Made by a program: the position numbers and the translations under genes
Shown: piece by piece, positions 1 through 9,895 of the stretch
Position numbering within the stretch: position 1 is the stretch's first letter
How the letters are laid out: each line of letters begins with the position of its first letter
NCBI GenBank assembly: GCA_050951465.1
Contig: JBMNJC010000014.1
Coordinates: forward strand, 1 to 64,000
Direction: 5' to 3'
DNA: 64,000 bases
Source of the DNA: JAAZHD01 sp012510895
Lineage (GTDB): Bacteria > Bacillota > Clostridia > Caldicoprobacterales > DTU083
Notes under the pieces: model-generated
The model's database searches: none
What the model saw: the letters and a program-made list of their open reading frames with translations, nothing else
What the model was told of the DNA's origin: nothing

Positions 1-1725
1 ATTTCATAGAGCTTCAGAAACTAAAAAAAGGGCAATGTTACATTCTCGCAAAGAAAGGTGCTTCAGTCAAAAGTGACTTGCGTGCTGTGTACGTAAATCC
101 CCATCATGATTTATGGGATGAGTATTCGTACAGCAATATTAATGAAGATTCGGTTATCTATATAAACAACAGGCCAATATCTATTGCCGGGGAGTTTTCT
201 GAAGAACCATTATTTGAATATGTTTCAAATGAATATATTCTGTTTAGTGGCGAAAGGCAAATACAAACCGCATATAAACACCCCATTATTTCATTTAAGG
301 TTGCTAAAAAAGCTTTGGCGGGAACTTTTATATGGTGTAATAATAATCGTTTTTGCGCCAAGATAGAAAATGTCAGCTCTATTTATGAATTTGATTATGA
401 TTTGGAAAACTGTGGAGTATCTATAGCGTTGTGTAATGTCTTGGATAACAAAGATGGTTTATATCAAATTTGGATAGATGAACCGGGAAAGCATAGAAGA
501 CTAATCTGTCAATATGTTTTGATTACTTCTTTACGTTGTCGTCCAGAAAAGCCACGTTTTATTTTTTGCGATAAAGCTTTAGTACATATTATGGGAGATT
601 ATGACATCACTCCTTTGAATTGTGAGCGGGTTAATGATTACGTGTATTCGCTTGATCTTACTTCTGGTACAGAAGAAGCGATATTTGAGTTGTTATTAGA
701 AGGGGTAAATTACACATTAGTTGTGCCGCTAAAAGTATTCAAATACGGATTTTCCAGGCAGTGGAAATATAGAAGAGAAAATTACTTATGGTTTCCGGAG
801 ATAGAAAATGATCTTTTTGTTTTTTATGCCTGGCGCATCTCGAGCTTTTGTTTATCTTGGAAATGAAGAAGAACGTATAGAGGGTGAAAAGCAAGCTAAT
901 GGAGAGTTTCGATTTGATATAACTGATTTTGTTAACAAAATTAGACAAAGCAGCAGTGCGTTTGCAAACATCAATCTAAAATATTTCGATAATAAGTGGA
1001 GGAACCTACCACTTTTTAGAGTTTTGAAGAGATTGTGGCTGCATAAATTCGAAATGGTATATTTAAATAATATGGTTCGCATTATATCGGAATACGAGGG
1101 AAAAGCAAAATTAAAGGTTCGTATTTCAGATTTTGCAACCAAGGAAATTGTTACTGAAAAATATTTGGACAATGGTAGTACAGATTTTCCTGAAATTGAT
1201 TATGATAAATTATACAGCTTGGAAAAGATTCAAGTCATTCCAGATCCATTTGGATTCTCAGACCAATCAACATCATTAGGAGTTATTTATAAAATTGGAA
1301 CAATAGACTTTAGTGATCTGACAAATTGTAAAATGGTTATAAAATCTATAGCTTGTAATGGTGTTATGCTGAATCTGGATCATATATATACGGTTTACAA
1401 CTTAACAAAAATCTCAGACTTTACTTATATTGGCAAGCTTACATTTAAGCCTAAGTCAGCTAATAATAGTTCTAAAAAAATAAGAGAGTCAGATTTATTT
1501 GAGAAAATTCGTTTTGAAATAATGTTTGAAGATGGGGACATAAATATTCTTTATTTACATGCACTAGAAGACGGCGATTGGACAGAGATTTGGTATGATG
1601 CAAAAACTAATAAGCTGATAAGTGCTTTTGATGACATACTTTATTCCTCAAAAAATTACGAACGGTTCATCCCGTTGTATGAAGATATTACAGACTATAA
1701 TATTGAATTTAGGAGGGTTAAATGA
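1..1725 (+). pseudogene. Frameshifted 3' part of the helicase partner gene
   Basis: The frame is open back to the first bases of the window, so the gene starts upstream. It reads to a stop at 864-866. A second frame beginning at 808 carries on to 1725. The first frame ends in an implausible tail, while removing one T from the T6 run at 820-825 joins the two into one continuous protein of about 575 visible residues. I do not recognise the family: it is rich in beta-strand-like, aromatic segments and shows no catalytic motif. Its stop overlaps the helicase start as ATGA, so the two were translationally coupled and probably work together. By analogy with Druantia type III (DruH-DruE) it could be the large partner of unknown function, but that is inference. 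It is either a pseudogene or a sequencing error at the homopolymer. Confidence 0.6.
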
Positions 1726-4700
1726 TGTTATTTAGACCTGCAGAAAGCTCAAAAAGAATCGTTGAATTCTTTCGAAAGTATCTTCTGACTACATTCAAAA
1801 CAAACAAAGATATTTACAATAGACAATTAAAAGAACAATTGTCTGAAGATGGTGTTATTTCGAAGGGTCCGTACATTAGTATGAGTGACTCTTTTGAAAA
1901 GGATAAAACTTTGCGTGAATTGGTTGAAGAAGATATTTTATGCAGAGAACTGTTGCAGTTGTCTGAATTGCATCCTGACAGAAAACTATATAAGCATCAG
2001 GTGGAGGCTATATGTAAAGCAAATAATGGGAAAAATTTAATTATAACAACAGGAACAGGATCGGGTAAAACAGAATGCTTTTTGATTCCTATAATTAATC
2101 ATCTGATGCGTGAGAAAGAAAAAGGCACTTTAGGTCCTGGAGTACGTACGCTTATCATTTATCCGATGAATGCTTTGGTTAATGACCAAATCAGAAGGTT
2201 AAGAGATATATTTTCAAATTATCAGGAATGTGGCATTACATTCGGAAAGTATACAGGTGAAACTTTAGAAAAGTATAGTGATGCACTTGACGAATTTATT
2301 GAACGTGAAGGTACTGAACCAATTAAGAATGAGTTGATATCCCGGGAACAGATGAGAAAAACCCCTCCTCATATCCTGATAACAAACTTTGCTATGCTTG
2401 AATATCTTTTACTGCGGCCTGGTGACAGCATTTTCTTTAATGAACAAAATGCATCAAGATGGCATTCAATCGTTTTTGATGAAGCGCATACCTACTGTGG
2501 AGCGAAAGGAATCGAAGTGGCTACTTTAATCAAACGAGTTAAGGCAATGCTTAATCGTAACGATATTCAATTTATTCTGACTTCGGCAACGTTGGGTGAT
2601 GAAAAATCAAACCCACAAATTATAAACTTTGCTCATTCATTATGTGATGTACATTTTGATGAAGACTCTATAATAAGATCGTCAACTATTGCACCTCTGA
2701 AACCAGAAATCACAAATAGATTAGATTTCTCAATTTATCGCGAACTAGCAGAAAAAATCAGAAATAATTTTGCTTCCGATCATATTCTGAAATTTCTCAA
2801 AGAAAAAGGTATTGCCATAAGCCAGGCAGCAAATACAGATGAAGCTTTGGAACAAACTCTCTATTTAATGATATTATATGATGATTTTTATTATGAAGTC
2901 AGACATCATTTATTGAACAAAATAAAGCCATTAAATCAGCTTGCTGATGAATTAAATGTTTCGGTTGACAATATAACGGATTTTATAGCAGTAGCTTCAA
3001 ACGCTCAATATAACGGTGACAAGATATTTGAAGCAAGGTATCACATGTTTATTCGTGGTATTGAAGGTGTGTATGTTACTCTTAATCCCAGCAATAAACT
3101 TTTCATCAGGAAAATGGAGACTTATAAAGAAGATCCGAAAAGCAACGATTGTGGTTTTAAAGTATTTGAAATTACATTCTGTCATAATTGCAATTCTACA
3201 TTTATTGTTGGGCAAACAGAAGATGGATATCTTGTACAGAAGTCCAAGTTTAATGATGACTACAGTCCTGAAGTTTACCTGTTAGATGGCGTATATGATG
3301 AATATGACGAAGAAAACGAAAATGAGAATAAATTCATAGTATGCGCAAAATGCGGAGCCATAGAACGCACTTCATCAATAAATGGATTATTTTGTGGACA
3401 CGACAAAGAAAATTATAATTCCTTAATCAAAGTTAAAGATTTTGGAGACCAACTGCACACTTGTCCATGCTGTCATGTAGTCAATACTCAGCGCAGTATT
3501 TTACGCCCATTCTTTTTGGGTAATGAAGCAGCAACAGCTGTTATTGCTACAGCATTATACAATGAGCTGCCTGATGTCAAAATTACAAAAAAATTTATTT
3601 CTATTGATGATCCTTTCTTTGGCAGTGGCCGGGAAAAATTGATTGAAGAGTGTGAGAATTTAGTTAAGCAGTTTTTAACTTTTTCTGACAATAGACAAGC
3701 TGCAGCATTCTTTGCTACCTATCTGCAAGCAACATACCGGGATAATTTGATTAAGAGAATAATGACAAAGATATGTGAAGATAATTTACAAGTAATGTAC
3801 CAAGGTATAAGATTGAGCACATTTGTTAGTTGGCTCGAAGAATCTTTTGAAAAGTGTAACATATACCATCCAGATGAGAGAAATAAGCAGGCATGGTTGG
3901 CAATTTTAAAGGAATTGACCAATTATAAAGCAATGAATGCTTTACAAAATATGGGGATATTGTATTTTGATCTAAATATAGAAATGCCTGAAAATGAAAA
4001 ATTACAATTATCTTCCGATGAAACAACTACTCTTTTTAAAATGATGGCATTGTATTTCATAAAAGATGCAGCAATAAAATTACCAATTACCTTAACAAAA
4101 GCAGATTATAAAAAACTGTCATATGCTGGAGAAATAAAGGGATTTAATCTAAACTATACTCAAAAAAAATATGTTCAATCATGGTTACCCGCAATAGGAA
4201 GGGAAAATGTTCGTACTAAATTATTGCGCAAGTTGTTTGCTGAAAAAGATGATGAATTTATTTTGAGATTATTGAAAGCAATCTGGGATAAGTTGTTTTA
4301 TGAAGGGATCATAGAATATGATAGTGAAAGCGGAAAGTTTCTTTTGTCTTCTGAAGTAATTACAGTGAAAGCTGTTGATAAATTGTATATTTGCAATGAA
4401 TGTAAAACTGTAACACCATATTGTTTAAAAAATGTTTGTACAAATCCCAGGTGTAATGGAAGCCTTGTTGAATATGACTATCTTAAGGCAATGGAGGACA
4501 ATCATTATTACGATGTCTATCACAATCTGAACACTAACGACTTGCTTGTTAAGGAGCATACCGCTCAGTTAGGCAGTCAACAAGCATATTCTTATCAAAA
4601 CGATTTTAAGAAAAAACGAATTAATGTACTGAGTTGCTCAACTACCTTTGAAATGGGTGTTGATGTTGGTACCCTTGAAACTGTATTTATGCGTAATATG

Positions 4701-6533
4701 CCTCCTTCCCCGGCTAACTATGCACAAAGAGCAGGTCGGGCAGGCAGAAGTTCAAGGTCTGCAGCGTATTCTCTGACATACTGCCCTAATAGCTCACACG
4801 ATCAGAACTATTTTAAAGATCCTGTATCTATGATTAAGGGAACCATCCAACCACCTTCATTTAATGTAGATAATGAGAAAATTGCTTTGCGTCATATTTT
4901 TGCATCGGCATTCTCTTTCTTTTGGAGAAAGTATCGGGAACTATACAAAAGGACAATCGGTGAATTTTTTGATGCGGATGGAGTAAATGCATTAAAAAAA
5001 TATCTTGAATCTCATCCTGAAGATCTTAAAGAGTATTTATGCAATGTTTTAAGTCCTGAGTTGCAGAAGCATTATGAAATTAACACTTACGGCTGGACCA
5101 GTAAATTGTTTCTTAATGATCCTAATAATCCTGGAGTATTTGTTATAGCAATGAAAAGGTATGCTTCTGATATAGAGGAGCTTGAAAAAGCCAGAATAGA
5201 CTGTACTGAAAGACAAAAGAAGGTTGAACCCGGTTCCAAGGAAGATCGTGAATTGAGCAGGAAGATAAGGGATATTGGTAATTCTATTAATACAATTAGA
5301 AAACAAGAGATAATTGAATTTTTATCTCGTAACAATATAATTCCTAAATACGGGTTTCCTGTTGATACAGTGGAATTGATGAGTTTTGGAAAAGGTGGAA
5401 TATTAGATTCATTGTGTTTGGACAGGGACCTTTTTACAGCAATATCAGAATATGCACCAGAGTCAGAGGTTGTTGCAGACGGTAAGCTGATTACTAGCCG
5501 GTATGTTCGTGTTCTTAGCGGATTTGCATGGCCGGAATATAAGTATGTTATATGTAAAAATTGTCATACATTAATTAGAGTTATTTGGGTTGAAGATATT
5601 CCTAAAGAATGCAAGCAGTGTGGGCATAGTTTACCAAAGAAGATAAAAAAGTATGTTATACCTAAATTCGGTTTTATCATGGAAAACGGAGAGCCAGAAG
5701 ATGCAGGAACAGAAAAGCCGGAACGCACATATAAGGGTTCAATATCATACATAGGAGATGGTACTCGGATTGAGTCGAATACATACTCAGTTTGCGGAAA
5801 AAAAGTTATTATCGGAACCAGTAAAATGGATGAGCTTGCTGTTCTGAATACTTCTAATTTTTATATTTGTAAGGTCTGTGGATATGGTAAGTTATACGAT
5901 AATGATGCTGATTTAGCTAAGGAGTATGCCCATTACAAGCCAGACGGTTATCGTTGCAGCAACAAAATACTTTACCCATATTCTCTTGGACACGAATTTC
6001 AAACGGATGTTGTACTATTGAAGTTCGTTTCAGAAAATATTACAGAAATCGATGTCGCATGGACTGTACTCTACTCGCTTCTTGAGGGACTTTGCAGACA
6101 TCTAAGTATAGATAGAAATGAATTGTCAGGATGTTTGCATTGGTTCCGTAACAATGAATTTTCAGACATAGGTAACTATAGTTTTGTTTTGTTTGATAAT
6201 ACTCCTGGTGGAGCCGGATATGTTAGACAGTTGAGAGATATATCGACTTTTATAGGCATGCTAGAAGCAGGAGCCCAAGTTGTAAACGGATGCACATGTG
6301 GTGGTGAAGAAGCTGATACTGCTTGCTATAGTTGCTTATGCAATTACTACAATCAGAAACAACATGATATTCTTAAACGACGATATGCCATTGATTTCTT
6401 CAATTCTCTTTTGAATGGAGAAAAAAAGTGGTGGGGAAAAGGCAAGCAGGAACGCAGAGCGAAGAATGTGTTTTGCCTTGATGAAGACGATTGCATTGAT
6501 GGTATTATAGCGAAAATATTGAAATCGGAATAG
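1722..6533 (+). CDS. Giant SF2 helicase with DUF1998/MrfA-type zinc-binding C-terminus
   Basis: This 1603-residue cytosolic protein is a DEAD/DEAH-family DNA helicase. Walker A is T110-G-T-G-S-G-K116-T, motif II is D253-E-A-H, a SATLGD motif III follows, and motif VI is Q1002-R-A-G-R-A-G-R1009. Several CxxC knuckles lie between and after the RecA lobes. The C-terminus has the DUF1998 pattern of C1524-x-C1526 and C1535-x2-C1538 preceded by a T-P-G-G-A-G-Y motif, as in MrfA/YprA. The gene starts at 1722 within an ATGATG; a GGAGGG site lies just upstream and the start overlaps the preceding stop. Helicases of this size with DUF1998 include DruE of Druantia; in DISARM the helicase (DrmA) and DUF1998 (DrmB) parts are separate proteins. 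The pairing with a large upstream protein favours a phage-defence role, but the exact system cannot be fixed without profile searches. The frame is intact. Confidence 0.85.
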   Translation: MMLFRPAESSKRIVEFFRKYLLTTFKTNKDIYNRQLKEQLSEDGVISKGPYISMSDSFEKDKTLRELVEEDILCRELLQLSELHPDRKLYKHQVEAICKANNGKNLIITTGTGSGKTECFLIPIINHLMREKEKGTLGPGVRTLIIYPMNALVNDQIRRLRDIFSNYQECGITFGKYTGETLEKYSDALDEFIEREGTEPIKNELISREQMRKTPPHILITNFAMLEYLLLRPGDSIFFNEQNASRWHSIVFDEAHTYCGAKGIEVATLIKRVKAMLNRNDIQFILTSATLGDEKSNPQIINFAHSLCDVHFDEDSIIRSSTIAPLKPEITNRLDFSIYRELAEKIRNNFASDHILKFLKEKGIAISQAANTDEALEQTLYLMILYDDFYYEVRHHLLNKIKPLNQLADELNVSVDNITDFIAVASNAQYNGDKIFEARYHMFIRGIEGVYVTLNPSNKLFIRKMETYKEDPKSNDCGFKVFEITFCHNCNSTFIVGQTEDGYLVQKSKFNDDYSPEVYLLDGVYDEYDEENENENKFIVCAKCGAIERTSSINGLFCGHDKENYNSLIKVKDFGDQLHTCPCCHVVNTQRSILRPFFLGNEAATAVIATALYNELPDVKITKKFISIDDPFFGSGREKLIEECENLVKQFLTFSDNRQAAAFFATYLQATYRDNLIKRIMTKICEDNLQVMYQGIRLSTFVSWLEESFEKCNIYHPDERNKQAWLAILKELTNYKAMNALQNMGILYFDLNIEMPENEKLQLSSDETTTLFKMMALYFIKDAAIKLPITLTKADYKKLSYAGEIKGFNLNYTQKKYVQSWLPAIGRENVRTKLLRKLFAEKDDEFILRLLKAIWDKLFYEGIIEYDSESGKFLLSSEVITVKAVDKLYICNECKTVTPYCLKNVCTNPRCNGSLVEYDYLKAMEDNHYYDVYHNLNTNDLLVKEHTAQLGSQQAYSYQNDFKKKRINVLSCSTTFEMGVDVGTLETVFMRNMPPSPANYAQRAGRAGRSSRSAAYSLTYCPNSSHDQNYFKDPVSMIKGTIQPPSFNVDNEKIALRHIFASAFSFFWRKYRELYKRTIGEFFDADGVNALKKYLESHPEDLKEYLCNVLSPELQKHYEINTYGWTSKLFLNDPNNPGVFVIAMKRYASDIEELEKARIDCTERQKKVEPGSKEDRELSRKIRDIGNSINTIRKQEIIEFLSRNNIIPKYGFPVDTVELMSFGKGGILDSLCLDRDLFTAISEYAPESEVVADGKLITSRYVRVLSGFAWPEYKYVICKNCHTLIRVIWVEDIPKECKQCGHSLPKKIKKYVIPKFGFIMENGEPEDAGTEKPERTYKGSISYIGDGTRIESNTYSVCGKKVIIGTSKMDELAVLNTSNFYICKVCGYGKLYDNDADLAKEYAHYKPDGYRCSNKILYPYSLGHEFQTDVVLLKFVSENITEIDVAWTVLYSLLEGLCRHLSIDRNELSGCLHWFRNNEFSDIGNYSFVLFDNTPGGAGYVRQLRDISTFIGMLEAGAQVVNGCTCGGEEADTACYSCLCNYYNQKQHDILKRRYAIDFFNSLLNGEKKWWGKGKQERRAKNVFCLDEDDCIDGIIAKILKSE

Positions 6534-6686
6534 CTTATTGTTGAATATTAAGCTACTAATTACGTAATCCGATGGTACCGATTGGAAAAATTAGTTTATT
6601 AAGTACAGAAAAATAAGAAATAAATTTCTGTTAGTAGCATAATTGTAAAATTAAAATTAATGACAATATTGACATACTTTATCAAG

Positions 6687-6710
6687 AACACCCAAATGGG
6701 TGTTTTTATT
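6687..6710 (+). terminator. Intrinsic terminator after the helicase operon
   Basis: A 7-bp stem (AACACCC/GGGTGTT) with an AAAT loop is followed by a T-rich tract. It lies 150 bases past the helicase stop and before the IS21 genes. Confidence 0.7.
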
Positions 6711-6813
6711 TTATAATGTTTAATTTATAGACTCCTAACAAGGAGGTGATGCCTATGCTTGTACCGTTATAGATGTTCGGCCTTAATAACAAAACCAAAG
6801 GAGGAAATCAATA

Positions 6814-8286
6814 ATGATTGGAATCGAGCAATACCGAAAAATCCAGGAGTACAAAGCACTTGGACTTGCTCAGACAAAAACCGCAAAAGCACTGGGGATA
6901 ACCTATTCTTCTGTCAGCAAATACTGGAATATGAGCGAAAAAGATTATGTTAAGAAAGCTGAAAAGGAAAGGTACCACATGGATAACTATCGCCAGTACA
7001 TACTGGAACAACTGAAGTTATGCCCACAGATACGGGACACAAATGTCTATCTTAAATTGATGGAAGCCTTTCCCGATTTACAAGTTAAACGAGCTACATT
7101 CTACCGCTATATGAAAGCCTTAAGGGAACAGCACGGGTATCCGCATGCCAGTAAACGTAAAACCTCACCCCGTGAAATTTCTCCACCGGGATATGAAGCG
7201 CAGGCGGATTTTGGTCAATACAAACTTAAGGATATGTACGGGCGAATTGTACGAATATATTTCTTTTGCATGGTTCTGAGTTATAGCAGAATGAAATTTG
7301 TTTATTTTTCACCGGATCCCTTTACAACCAAAACAGCCATTAAAGCTCATAACTATGCATTCCAATATTTTGGAGGAAGAACACAGACTATTCTTTATGA
7401 CCTTGACCGTGTCTATGTAGTCAGTGAAAATCTGGGGAATATCATATTCGTACCCGCCTTTGAAGAATATGTTAAGCGTATAGGTTACAGTGTTTCGCTA
7501 TGTAGACCAAGAGATCCTCAAAGTAAAGGCAAGGTTGAAGAGGTGATTGGATACATAAAGCAAAGTTTTCTTGAGGGCAGGATATACACCGGAATTGATT
7601 GCCTTAACAGTGCTGCCCTTGCATGGTTAGATAGGGAAGGCAACGGGCGAATACATACTGTGACCAGAAAAGTGCCGCGTGAAATGTTCATGGAAGAGCA
7701 AAAATACCTGTTCCATGTCAAACCTTATTCCGAAGTATCAAGCACTGTGGCCTCCTTTGATAAGGATGGAGTGGTAAGTTATAAAGGCAACCGTTATCTG
7801 ATTAATACAGGTATGATGGATGCTCATAAACGCATTCGCATTGAAGATGATGGTGAAATGCTTTTGTTCTATGATGCTGAAACAAATGATTTATTGGCTA
7901 AATATCCAGTCACAGAAGATACCGGGCAGTTGTTCAAACCAGAAGAAAATTACAGCAGAGACAGGGTTTCTTTAACCATCATAAAACAATATTTTGCAGA
8001 ATACGAAATAGCTCAGGAATTCATTCGCCGGATGGAGCAGCAACAGCCGAAATATTTTAATACACATTGCATTCGATTATACCGGATGACAAAGTTTTAT
8101 ACAATTGGACAATTGCTTGATGGAATAGAATACTGCATTGATACTGAACGCTGCAGTGCCTATGAGCTTTTGGCTTATCTCATGTATCAGTACGGAGAGC
8201 ATATAGCTAAGAAGTTTTTGCCGAATCAGCAGTATTTTAACCATTTGGCGAGGAGTAAAGAAATAAGGAGGGAAATCGATGGCTGA
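6814..8286 (+). CDS. istA: IS21 family transposase IstA
   Basis: This 490-residue DDE transposase catalyses the cleavage and strand transfer of the IS21 element. The N-terminus holds a helix-turn-helix (about residues 12-45) typical of IstA. The rve-type core has the first acidic residue at D132 (in AQADFGQ), the second at D196 or D198 (YDLDR), and the glutamate at E242/E243 (KVEEVIG). The C-terminal Mu-B-like beta-barrel region follows. An AAAGGAGG site precedes the ATG. The stop overlaps the istB start by eight bases, the usual translational coupling in this family. The reading frame is complete, so the element may still be active with IstB. Confidence 0.93.
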   Translation: MIGIEQYRKIQEYKALGLAQTKTAKALGITYSSVSKYWNMSEKDYVKKAEKERYHMDNYRQYILEQLKLCPQIRDTNVYLKLMEAFPDLQVKRATFYRYMKALREQHGYPHASKRKTSPREISPPGYEAQADFGQYKLKDMYGRIVRIYFFCMVLSYSRMKFVYFSPDPFTTKTAIKAHNYAFQYFGGRTQTILYDLDRVYVVSENLGNIIFVPAFEEYVKRIGYSVSLCRPRDPQSKGKVEEVIGYIKQSFLEGRIYTGIDCLNSAALAWLDREGNGRIHTVTRKVPREMFMEEQKYLFHVKPYSEVSSTVASFDKDGVVSYKGNRYLINTGMMDAHKRIRIEDDGEMLLFYDAETNDLLAKYPVTEDTGQLFKPEENYSRDRVSLTIIKQYFAEYEIAQEFIRRMEQQQPKYFNTHCIRLYRMTKFYTIGQLLDGIEYCIDTERCSAYELLAYLMYQYGEHIAKKFLPNQQYFNHLARSKEIRREIDG

Positions 8287-8965
8287 TATAACAGAAATCC
8301 GTGAATTGGCTCAAAAGCTCAACCTTTGGAATATCGCAAGGGGATACATTGATTTGAACGATGAGAAACTATCAAACCTTGACTATCTTAAGATGGTGTT
8401 AGAAAAAGAATTGGAGATTAGGGCCAGACAAAAACACACCAAGCTGAGGAAGGCAAGTAAGCTTCCAAACAAAGCATTTGACGCATCGAACTCAAACAAG
8501 GGCTTAAAATGGCAGATTAAACAGTTATCCAACCTGACATGGCTTAAGGAAGAGCAAAACTTAATCCTGCTGGGAAAATGCGGGACGGGTAAGACCGGTC
8601 TTGCAGCGCAGCTTGGAGAAACTGCAATCAGCAATGGACATAAAACCTATTATGCGCCTTTTGATAATTTTATCGCAGTGGCAGAAAAGAAAGCCACAAA
8701 TCCAAAAGCAGAAGCGATCTTTTCTTATATGCAGGAATGTGACTTAATTATTATTGATGATGTCTTTTATGTGGAACCAACCAGGGCAGAACTGCAGGTT
8801 TTCTACCGGGCAGTTACCTTTCTTAATGAAACCAGAAGCATTATTTTTATAACCAATCGTGAACTGTCAGCATGGATAGATGCAGCCGAAGACAAGCACC
8901 TTTGCCAGACTTTATTGGACAGAATGACGGTCAATTGTCAAATTGTTCGTTTGACTGACAAGTAA
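8279..8965 (+). CDS. istB: IS21 family ATPase helper IstB
   Basis: This 228-residue AAA+ ATPase, related to DnaC, helps IstA choose targets. Walker A is G99-K-C-G-T-G-K105-T and Walker B is the run of hydrophobics ending in IDD (LIIIDDV). The N-terminal helical region binds IstA in studied members. The gene starts inside the end of istA after an AGGAGGG site. The length is slightly below the usual 245-260 residues but both ends look natural. The last 28 residues are closely matched by a fragment at 17676-17762, which shows that a second copy of this element once existed in the island. Confidence 0.9.
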   Translation: MADITEIRELAQKLNLWNIARGYIDLNDEKLSNLDYLKMVLEKELEIRARQKHTKLRKASKLPNKAFDASNSNKGLKWQIKQLSNLTWLKEEQNLILLGKCGTGKTGLAAQLGETAISNGHKTYYAPFDNFIAVAEKKATNPKAEAIFSYMQECDLIIIDDVFYVEPTRAELQVFYRAVTFLNETRSIIFITNRELSAWIDAAEDKHLCQTLLDRMTVNCQIVRLTDK

Positions 8966-9044
8966 ATAAAAACACTCACTTCTTTTTTAATAGGGGCAAA
9001 TACCTCGTTTGAAAACAATGCCGAAAAACGGCTTAAAATAGATG

Positions 9045-9187
9045 CAAAAAATCTCACGAAATTCAAAGAACTGCTTAACTTTTGAGATTTTCTGCAGTTT
9101 ATAGGGTAGGGGGGTCTAAATCTCTACCGCTTTTCACCCCGGAAACGGGCGGGGGGTCACGCGCGAAAAATCGCAGTTTCAAACGGT
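9045..9187 (+). repeat. Conserved structured segment, copy A
   Basis: A segment repeated almost exactly at 17844-17987. It opens with an inverted repeat (AAAATCTCA at about 9048-9056 and TGAGATTTT at 9083-9091) whose loop differs between copies, and continues into a G-rich part (9100-9187) with about six differences across the whole G-rich tract. The flanking istB and recombinase sequences are clearly more diverged, so the conservation is local. It contains paired GGTAG/CTACC and CCCCGG/CGGG-type complements. Function unknown: a recombination site, structured RNA or transposon end are all possible. Confidence 0.6.
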
Positions 9188-9751
9188 GCGGAGATATTTA
9201 CCGCAGGGTACATTGGAACAACAGAGGATGCAAATCCATCGTCTGGCGGTGTGTCAGCCGCTTGGAGGAAAAGGGCTCTGATTGCTCCTCTAGGACTATT
9301 AATGAGAGCTACGCTGCAAGAGGCTGTAGTAAAGGCAATCAATGAGGTGTTAGGAAGTAAAAATACCTTCCTTACTGTTCTGCAGGAGAACATAGCGGCA
9401 GTTTTAAATGAGGATAACGACCAGACTATTCAAGAGATAGAAAGCAGGCTAAATGAGCTGCAGCAAGAGCTTCTTCAGACTGGTCAATGCAAAAGCAGAC
9501 TATCAAAAAGTGGCGGATGAGATTTACCGTCTGCGCGAACTCAAGCAGAACATACTGGCCGAGAATGCCGAGCGTGAAGGCAAGCGGGAGCGCATCGCAG
9601 AAATGATGAAGTTTATGACATGACCAGTCCTGATGAATTACAGGAATATGATGAGCAGTTAGTAAGAAGGCTTATTGAAAAGATAACAGTATTTGATGAA
9701 AAACTAACTGTTGAATTTAAGTCAGGAGTTGAACTCGACGTTAAGATGTAA
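9188..9751 (+). pseudogene. Large serine recombinase C-terminal remnant, copy A
   Basis: Reading across at least three frames gives the C-terminal coiled-coil and end region of a large serine recombinase: a helical stretch with AINEVLG, a long charged coiled coil (EIESRLNELQQEL then ADEIYRLRELKQ), and the closing FDEKLTVEFKSGVELDV. The catalytic N-terminal resolvase domain and the zinc-ribbon are absent. Frames change near 9490 and near 9610, and the gene ends with TAA at 9749-9751. It matches the second remnant at 17988-18560. This is the debris of an integrative element, not a working gene. Confidence 0.75.
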
Positions 9752-9761
9752 AATTATGATT

Positions 9762-9806
9762 GACCGCCAATCAAGGGATTATATCCTCAATTGGCGGTCT
9801 TATTAT
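9762..9806 (+). terminator. Intrinsic terminator after the recombinase remnant
   Basis: GACCGCCAAT (from 9762) and ATTGGCGGTC (ending 9799) form a long stem followed by TTATTATTTAT. It isolates the next operon from upstream transcription. Confidence 0.75.
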
Positions 9807-9831
9807 TTATACAAATGTATGAACAAATATA

Positions 9832-9860
9832 TAGACAAAGAGGTTAATTAGATGTATAAT
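9832..9860 (+). promoter_or_regulatory. SigA-type promoter of the 9.9-13.4 kb operon
   Basis: TAGACA at 9832-9837 and TATAAT at 9855-9860 are separated by exactly 17 bases. The start codon at 9896 lies 35 bases downstream, so the leader is short. Confidence 0.65.
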
Positions 9861-9895
9861 CATGGTAACAAACCTAGTCGGTCGAGGTGAAAAGT

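Larger units (their letters stand above)
6740..9000 (+). mobile_element. IS21-family insertion sequence (approximate ends)
   Basis: The element carries overlapping istA and istB. I could not find confident terminal inverted repeats, so the bounds are approximate. Ahead of istA sits a strong AAGGAGG site (6740-6746) before a tiny ORF at 6755-6772 that encodes MLVPL and may be a leader. A second, truncated copy of the istB end and everything downstream of it lies at 17676-18560, so the tail travelled together with a recombinase gene end. Confidence 0.7.

Noticed and set aside
158..361. Many minus-strand and alternate-frame ORFs of 60-130 codons throughout the window
   Set aside because: They lie opposite or inside convincing genes, lack SD sites, and have no recognisable motifs.
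9047..9345. ORFs 9082-9345 and 17881-18468 as full genes across the G-rich segment
   Set aside because: The first part reads through the conserved noncoding segment; only the downstream recombinase remnant resembles protein.
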